A stretch of DNA of 33,438 nucleotides from Bauldia sp. (GTDB lineage: Bacteria; Pseudomonadota; Alphaproteobacteria; Rhizobiales; Kaistiaceae). The notes beneath the pieces were generated by a model. It was not told the DNA's origin and did no database searches. It saw only the letters and a program-made list of their open reading frames with translations. Shown here piece after piece: positions 31,224 to 33,438 of this stretch (position 1 is the first letter of the stretch; the number at the start of each line of letters is the position of its first letter). The stretch lies in NCBI RefSeq assembly GCF_020442045.1, contig NZ_JAGRLA010000182.1, forward strand, positions 1 through 33,438. The letters run 5' to 3'. The position numbers and the translations under genes are program-made.

Positions 31224-33438
31224 ATGAATACCAGCAGCAACGCGCCGGCCACCGACACCATGGACGGCAACGCCGCCGTCGCTCATGTCGCCTACCGGAT
31301 CAACGAGGTCTTCGCGATCTATCCGATCACGCCGTCCTCGCCGATGGCCGAGCATGCCGACGAGTGGATCGCCAAGGGAATAACCAACGTCTGGGGGACG
31401 CTGCCCTCGGTGCAGGAGATGCAGTCGGAGGGCGGCGCCGCCGGGGCGCTGCACGGCTCGCTGCAGAGCGGCGCGCTGACGACGACCTTCACCGCCTCGC
31501 AGGGGCTGCTGCTGATGCTGCCCAACATGTTCAAGATCGCCGGAGAGCTGACGCCGACGGTCTTCCATGTCGCGGCGCGCTCGATCGCCACCCAGGCGCT
31601 GTCGATCTTCGGTGACCACCAGGACGTGATGGCGGTGCGCTCCTCGGGCTTCGCGCTGCTCGGTGCCGCCTCGGTGCAGGAGGCGCATGACCTGGCGCTG
31701 GTCGCGCAGGCCGCGACGCTGGAATCGCGGGTGCCGTTCCTCCATTTCATGGACGGCTTCCGCACCTCGCACGAAGTCAACAAGCTGACGCTCCTACCCG
31801 ACGAGGCGATGCGGGCGATGATCGACGAGGGGCTGATCCGAGCCCATCGCGAGCGGGCGCTGAGCCCGGCCCATCCGGTCGTCCGCGGCACGGCGCATAA
31901 TCCCGATACCTTCTTCCAGGCGCGCGAGACGGCCAACCCCTTCTACGCGGCGGTTCCCGGCATCGTCCAGGCGGCGATGGACCGGCTCGGCGCGCTGTGC
32001 GGCCGCCACTATCGCCTCTTCCGCTATGACGGGCATCCGGAAGCCGAGCGTGTCGTGGTGTCGATGGGCTCCGGCGCCGAGGTCGTGCGCGAGACGGCGG
32101 TGACGCTCGCCGAGCAAGGCGAGAAGGTGGGGGCGCTGCAGGTGCTGCTCTACCGGCCCTTCTCGGTCCCGGACTTCCTCTCTGCGCTGCCAGAGACGGT
32201 GAAGAGCATCGCGGTGCTCGACCGCTGCAAGGAGCCGGGCGGCCCCGGCGAGCCGCTCTACCAGGATGTCGTCGCGGCGATGGCCCAGGCGGTGGCAAGG
32301 GGCGAGCGCGAAGCGATGCCGCGCGTTGTCGGCGGGCGCTACGGCCTCTCGTCCAAGGATTTCCATCCCGGCATGGCCAAGGCGGTCTTCGACGAGGCGG
32401 CGAAGCCCGATCCGAAGAACGGCTTCACCATCGGCATCGACGACGACGTGTCAGGCACCAGCCTCGCCTATGACCGCGACTATGACGTCGAGCCGGAAGC
32501 GACCAAGCGCGCGCTGTTCTTCGGCCTCGGTTCGGACGGCACGGTCGGCGCCAACAAGAACAGCGTCAAGATGCTGGCGGAGGATCCCGACCGCTTCGCG
32601 CAGGGCTATTTCGTCTACGACTCGCACAAGTCCGGGGCCGAGACGGTGTCGCATCTCCGCTTCGGCCGCGAGGCGATCCACGCGCCCTATCTCATCCGCC
32701 ACGCCGACTTCGTCGCCTGCCACCGTTTCGAGCTGCTGCGCAAGCTCGATGTCCTCGGGGCCGCGCGGCCCGGCGCGACCTTCCTGCTCAACGCGCCTTT
32801 CCCGGCCGACATCGTCTGGGACAAGCTGCCACGGCCGGTGCAGCGTCACATCATGGAGAAGAATCTCCGCTTCTTCGTCATCGACGCCACCAGCGTCGCG
32901 CAGGACCTCGGGCTCGGGCCGCGGGTCAACACCATCCTCCAGACCTGCTTCTTCGCGATCTCCGAAATCCTGCCGCGCGACGAGGCGATCGCCGCGATCA
33001 AGGCGTCGATCGAGAAGGCCTATGGGCGCAAGGGCGGCGCGGTGATCGAGAAGAATTTCGCCGCGGTCGACGCGGCGCTCGAGCATCTCTTCGAGGTCGC
33101 GGTGCCGGGGAGCCTGACCGGCGTGCCGAACCCGAGCCTAGTGCCGGACGACGCGCCGGCCTTCGTGCGCAACGTCACCGGCGCGATGATGGCGGGGCGT
33201 GGCGACGGGATACCGGTCAGCGCGATGCCGGTCGACGGAACCTTTCCGACGGGAACGACGGCCTTCGAGAAACGCAACATCGCGGTCGAGGTGCCGCTCT
33301 GGGATGCCGATCTCTGCATCCAGTGCGGCCAGTGCGGAATCGTCTGCCCGCACAGCGTGATCCGGGCGAAATACTATCCGGAGGAAGCGCTGACCGGTGC
33401 GCCAGAGAGCTTCCGCTCGGCGCCGGTCAACGCCCGCG
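31224..33438 (+). CDS. nifJ: Pyruvate:ferredoxin (flavodoxin) oxidoreductase, nifJ type (3' end outside the window)
   Basis: The frame is open from ATG 31224 to the window end and gives ~738 residues of a normally ~1,180-residue enzyme. PFOR converts pyruvate and CoA to acetyl-CoA and CO2 and reduces ferredoxin, or runs in reverse. Domain I begins MDGNAAVAHVAYRINEVFAIYPITPSSPMAEHADEW. HVAARSIATQALSIFGDHQDVM and FLHFMDGFRTSHE follow. Domain II starts near VVVSMGSGAEVVRETA. The gamma domain contains FFGLGSDGTVGANKNSVK and YDSHKSGAETVSHLRFG, and the EKR region is TTAFEKRNIAVEVPLWDADLC. The window stops in the ferredoxin domain after CIQCGQCGIVCPHSVIRAKYY. The thiamine-diphosphate domain lies beyond. 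Confidence 0.95.
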   Translation, partial: MNTSSNAPATDTMDGNAAVAHVAYRINEVFAIYPITPSSPMAEHADEWIAKGITNVWGTLPSVQEMQSEGGAAGALHGSLQSGALTTTFTASQGLLLMLPNMFKIAGELTPTVFHVAARSIATQALSIFGDHQDVMAVRSSGFALLGAASVQEAHDLALVAQAATLESRVPFLHFMDGFRTSHEVNKLTLLPDEAMRAMIDEGLIRAHRERALSPAHPVVRGTAHNPDTFFQARETANPFYAAVPGIVQAAMDRLGALCGRHYRLFRYDGHPEAERVVVSMGSGAEVVRETAVTLAEQGEKVGALQVLLYRPFSVPDFLSALPETVKSIAVLDRCKEPGGPGEPLYQDVVAAMAQAVARGEREAMPRVVGGRYGLSSKDFHPGMAKAVFDEAAKPDPKNGFTIGIDDDVSGTSLAYDRDYDVEPEATKRALFFGLGSDGTVGANKNSVKMLAEDPDRFAQGYFVYDSHKSGAETVSHLRFGREAIHAPYLIRHADFVACHRFELLRKLDVLGAARPGATFLLNAPFPADIVWDKLPRPVQRHIMEKNLRFFVIDATSVAQDLGLGPRVNTILQTCFFAISEILPRDEAIAAIKASIEKAYGRKGGAVIEKNFAAVDAALEHLFEVAVPGSLTGVPNPSLVPDDAPAFVRNVTGAMMAGRGDGIPVSAMPVDGTFPTGTTAFEKRNIAVEVPLWDADLCIQCGQCGIVCPHSVIRAKYYPEEALTGAPESFRSAPVNAR

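Noticed and set aside
1..33438. CRISPR arrays, insertion sequences, prophage genes, rRNA genes, DnaA-box clusters
   Set aside because: Reading through the window showed no repeat-spacer pattern, transposase, phage gene, rRNA segment or TTATCCACA-type cluster.

Overview
This window is a piece of a high-GC alphaproteobacterial chromosome, probably close to the replication origin. The evidence is the order rho - mnmE - mnmG - rsmG - parA - parB, two perfect 18-bp parS palindromes (one inside rsmG, where it encodes V-S-R-E-T), and a strong C/G bias at third codon positions. I cannot name the genus. Hyphomicrobiales or Rhodospirillales would fit.

Layout. (1) 1-2325: the 3' half of rho, then a convergent RES/Xre toxin-antitoxin pair with its own promoter and palindromic operator, then a small conserved hypothetical gene. 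(2) 2326-10432: a DUF255 thioredoxin-like protein diverging from the housekeeping block mnmE, parS, mnmG, rsmG (second parS), parA, parB, followed by a convergent tRNA-Leu(CAA) with a clear promoter. (3) 10555-24922: ordinary accessory chromosome. It holds a VTT/DedA-type membrane protein, DsbB, an aldo/keto reductase, a ceramidase-like membrane hydrolase, a beta-CASP metallo-beta-lactamase nuclease, an HNH protein, an SDR, a YihY/BrkB protein, a degenerate receiver, an AEC transporter, GluQ-RS, an AlkA-type glycosylase, a phospholipase/carboxylesterase, a ferritin-like/VIT1 fusion, a FAD oxidoreductase and a DUF1254/DUF1214 protein. (4) 25145-29400: a compact set of a secreted DUF3604 (PHP-like) protein, a tiny glycine-rich protein, a membrane-anchored parvulin-type PPIase and a HupE/UreJ-like membrane protein. 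The divergent region ahead of it carries three short inverted repeats. (5) 29540-end: a GltD-like FAD/Fe-S protein and a pyruvate:ferredoxin oxidoreductase (nifJ type, cut by the window end), behind an FNR-like box.

How the genes work together. MnmE and MnmG form one tRNA-wobble modification complex, and GluQ-RS acts on another tRNA wobble base. ParA, ParB and parS form the chromosome-segregation module. The RES/Xre pair is an autoregulated type II toxin-antitoxin. The last operon looks like an oxygen-responsive low-potential electron module coupling pyruvate, ferredoxin and NAD(P)H. The DUF3604 / Gly-rich / PPIase / HupE group has no established function that I know of and is the best candidate here for an undescribed cell-envelope system.

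A recurring structural theme is that several convergent gene pairs end inside a shared palindrome that holds the stop codons of both genes. No insertion sequences, prophage genes or CRISPR arrays were seen.
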